Shown here: positions 5,704-8,084 of the stretch, one piece after another
How positions within the stretch are numbered: the stretch's first letter is position 1
Layout: every line of letters starts with the position of its first letter
Assembly (NCBI GenBank): GCA_022615805.1
Contig: JAKEGO010000180.1
Span: 1-8,084, forward strand
DNA from: Thermoplasmata archaeon
GTDB lineage: Archaea; Thermoplasmatota; JAKEGO01
DNA: 8,084 nt
Reading direction: 5' to 3'
The notes under the pieces: generated by a model
Seen by the model: the letters and a program-made list of their open reading frames with translations, nothing else
What the model was told of the DNA's origin: nothing
Databases searched by the model: none
Position numbers and translations under genes: made by a program

Positions 5704-8084
5704 ATGGTCAGGTGGTTCACGGCGGTCGTGGTGGTGCTCGCCATCGCAAGCCCGGTCCCGATGTTCCTCGAGCCGCCGCCCGGCGGGGTGGACGTGGACC
5801 TCGATCGCCTCGGATGGACGGCGCCCCTTCTCGACAAGCGCCCGCATTCCGACGTCATCTACGTGAGCGATATATCTGACCTCGAGGCTGGGCGCAAGCT
5901 CACGTACCTATCGCTGCAGGGCCTTGCGAACCGGGTCCTGGCCGAGGTCTACCTTATCAACTCGGACAAGGACGTGTTCTGGCTCGAGGAGCTCCAGGAG
6001 ACCCAGGGTGTCGCCGTGGTACGCCTGTCGCCCGAGGCCCTGGCGCGCAGGTACGCCGACCTTCCCCGCGGCATCGTCGTCGTGGACCCTGACCGGGAGG
6101 AGACCGTCAATGTCGCAACGACCGTGGCTGGCGTCGAGGGCATGGTCATCGCCTACCCGTCGCAGGTCGAGACCGTGAGGTCGCTGATGGGGGACCTCGC
6201 CGTCATCGATCTCAGACAGTCTCCGTGGCGCGACCTGGCCGGGATGGACCTTTACAGAAGGGCGTTCGACCGCTACTTCTCCCGTTGCCACCAGCGGTTC
6301 GTCGGCTTCATGCCACCCGCGAACCTTTACGCCCGGGACCTGATGGTCCAGCAGGGCGCCTTCGTCCTCTACCAGGTGCCCGGCCCGTTCTCGAACCCGC
6401 TCGAGTGGAGCGCCCTCAAGGGAATCCTGGCGGACACTCCGCACACCCACGCGCTCCTGGGGGCGGTGGAGCCCTACATCGGCGCGGAGGAGGACTTCGC
6501 GATCCGGGAGTTCTCGCTCCACGGCAAGTACTTCGTCCCGTGCGCCCTCGTGCCGAACCTCTCGCTCCTGTCGTGTTTCGAGGGCACGGAGAGGGTCGAC
6601 CTCGGTGTCGCCGAGCCGACGGTGACCCTCGAGAGGAAGCACTACGTCTGCGTCGGCATGGAGGACGGCGATAACCTCGCCTTCCTGCACGACCGGATGG
6701 TGGACCACTGGCTTCAGCCCGAAAGGGGGACGTTCCCCGTCGCCTGGACCGTCCCGCCTTACGTCCGGGAGCTGGCGCCGCTCTACATGGACCACTACCT
6801 CCGCGACGCCAGCGGGATGGACACCTTCGTCCTCGCGCCCTCGGGCGCCGGGCTCGCGTTCCCCGACTTCCTTCCGGATGGCGCCCTCGATAGGTTCATG
6901 GAGCTCACGACTGCCCATGCCCTCGATATGAACGTCACGTTCGCGTGGGCGCTGAACTCCTACCGGACCTACGAGGTCAGGTGGAGCGACGGCCTGCTTG
7001 AGAGGTACGTCGACATGCGCATCCGCGGCCTGCTCCTCGACTACGACGACATGCCCTGGCACCACCAGTACAGGATCGTCGGGGATGCGGAGCACAGTGC
7101 CCCGGTGGTCAGGTCGACGCAGCTCTGGCGCGACACCGACAACCTGAGGGCGAAGCTCGACGTGGCGCGGGAGGCGTTCGACGAGAGGCCCTTCTTCACC
7201 TTCCTGGCGTTCAACCCGTGGGCGGCCGACCTGGGCGAGCTCCTCGACATACTCGAGGACCTCGAATGCGAGGTCGTCGACATGGCCACCTTCTTCGCGC
7301 TGATCGAGCTTGCCGCATTCGACGAGGCCGAGCGGACGGTGAGAGCGCTAAGGGGGATACCGACGTCAGCCCTCGTGCCCTCCCTCGCCGATGGCGCCGA
7401 GGACATGCTCGATGCGGACGGCGGCGACGCCGACGCCTACAGAGCGTGGAGGGCCCGGGAGCGGGCGGAGGCGGGCATCGGGGTCGCCCTCTCGATACTG
7501 CTCTTGCTCGTCGCGGCGGCCGTCGTGCTCCCCATGGCCTCCGTTCGACTGCGTTCGGGGAGGGGTCCTCCGGGTCCCGGGGGGGCGACGAGGGTCGCGG
7601 CGATGGCGCTTGTCCTGACGGGCTTCCTCGCGCTCTACTACCGCATCCAGTTCTCGGAGACCTGGAACTATTTCCCCCTCACCGCGGCGATATTCGTCAT
7701 TCCGGTCGCAGCTGCCCTGTCGCTCAAAAGGCCACGGGGCGGTCTGCCCGTGGCCGGCGTCGTCCTCGTGCTCGCCGGCCTCGCGTCGTGCTACGTGACG
7801 TGGTGGGCGTTCCCGTTCTACGCCACGGGGGCCTTCCTCGTAGTGGCGCACGTCGCGCGGGGCCACATGGACGAGTTCGTGGTGGCACTGAGCCTCGCTC
7901 TCTCCCTGTCCCTACTGGTCCCCAGGGACCTCGGGTTCGCCCTCGCCGTTGCCCTTCCGCTCCCTGCGCTCCTCCACCTGGCACCGGCACTGCGCGCCGG
8001 GGACCGTTTCGAGGGTGGCGCCTCGCCCCTCGGCGGCCCGCTGGCCGCCCTCGTGGTGATCGGCGCCCTGGTCCATGACAGCCG
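5704..8084 (+). CDS. GxGYxYP-type putative glycoside hydrolase fused to polytopic membrane domain (partial)
   Basis: This frame stays open for 793 codons and runs off the window's right edge. Residues 5-22 form a signal peptide or N-terminal anchor. Residues 50-95 (VIYVSDISD, then YLSLQGLANR and VYLINSDKDVFWL) match the N-terminal part of the GxGYxYP family. The C-terminal family part has YVCVGMEDGDNLAFL (314-328), WTVPPYVRELAP (348-359) and the name motif as GAGLAFP (381-387), with both tyrosines replaced by Leu and Phe. The family is annotated as putative glycoside hydrolases; no reaction is established that I know of. From about 590 on there are seven or eight hydrophobic segments (near 591-611, 630-646, 656-673, 682-699, 701-718, 725-740, 744-762, 777-791). 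The catalytic-like part would face outside, tethered to the membrane. No stop codon is reached, so the true C-terminus is unknown. Confidence 0.85.
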   Translation, partial: MVRWFTAVVVVLAIASPVPMFLEPPPGGVDVDLDRLGWTAPLLDKRPHSDVIYVSDISDLEAGRKLTYLSLQGLANRVLAEVYLINSDKDVFWLEELQETQGVAVVRLSPEALARRYADLPRGIVVVDPDREETVNVATTVAGVEGMVIAYPSQVETVRSLMGDLAVIDLRQSPWRDLAGMDLYRRAFDRYFSRCHQRFVGFMPPANLYARDLMVQQGAFVLYQVPGPFSNPLEWSALKGILADTPHTHALLGAVEPYIGAEEDFAIREFSLHGKYFVPCALVPNLSLLSCFEGTERVDLGVAEPTVTLERKHYVCVGMEDGDNLAFLHDRMVDHWLQPERGTFPVAWTVPPYVRELAPLYMDHYLRDASGMDTFVLAPSGAGLAFPDFLPDGALDRFMELTTAHALDMNVTFAWALNSYRTYEVRWSDGLLERYVDMRIRGLLLDYDDMPWHHQYRIVGDAEHSAPVVRSTQLWRDTDNLRAKLDVAREAFDERPFFTFLAFNPWAADLGELLDILEDLECEVVDMATFFALIELAAFDEAERTVRALRGIPTSALVPSLADGAEDMLDADGGDADAYRAWRARERAEAGIGVALSILLLLVAAAVVLPMASVRLRSGRGPPGPGGATRVAAMALVLTGFLALYYRIQFSETWNYFPLTAAIFVIPVAAALSLKRPRGGLPVAGVVLVLAGLASCYVTWWAFPFYATGAFLVVAHVARGHMDEFVVALSLALSLSLLVPRDLGFALAVALPLPALLHLAPALRAGDRFEGGASPLGGPLAALVVIGALVHDS

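Noticed and set aside
5908..7095. A 395-codon minus-strand frame opposite the GxGYxYP gene
   Set aside because: It is opposite a continuous 793-codon frame with family motifs; the antisense product is rich in V, H, R and D with no domain.

Overview
The window looks like a piece of a GC-rich archaeal chromosome. The evidence is: (1) a radical-SAM protein of the tetraether lipid synthase (Tes, MJ0619-type) family, which makes membrane-spanning archaeal lipids; (2) promoters with a purine-rich stretch followed by a TATA-like box (CTTTAAG or similar); and (3) four of five boxes starting 29-31 nt before the start codon, the geometry of leaderless transcripts, while Shine-Dalgarno sequences precede the operon-internal gene and tes. 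A lineage within Thermoplasmatota fits, but this is an inference; nothing in the window fixes the taxon. No mobile element, CRISPR array, rRNA or tRNA was seen.

Layout. 1-177: non-coding at the left edge, with two strong inverted repeats, one a perfect 14-bp pair around a 17-nt spacer. 178-2077 (minus): a two-gene operon, Nudix hydrolase (promoter-proximal) then a MurL-like PP-loop ATP pyrophosphatase, separated by one base. 2078-2260: divergent promoter region. 2261-3007 (plus): four-helix membrane protein of unknown function. 3099-4736 (plus): Tes-family radical SAM enzyme. 4770-5441 (minus): left-handed beta-helix protein of the gamma-carbonic-anhydrase family with an altered metal site, convergent with tes. 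5442-5703: second divergent promoter region, holding short direct repeats, palindromes and a hairpin. 5704-8084 (plus, runs off the right edge): a large protein with an N-terminal signal or anchor, a GxGYxYP-type putative glycoside hydrolase region and a polytopic membrane C-terminus.

How the genes may relate. Several products are envelope-linked: Tes (core lipids), the four-helix protein beside it, and the membrane-fused GxGYxYP protein. The MurL-like protein belongs to a family whose characterised member is a bacterial peptidoglycan-precursor epimerase, so its archaeal substrate is an open question. There is no single obvious operon-encoded system; the most unusual items are the GxGYxYP-membrane fusion, the MurL-like enzyme outside a peptidoglycan context, the gamma-CA homologue with a Glu in place of its first zinc His, and the perfect inverted repeat at the left edge.
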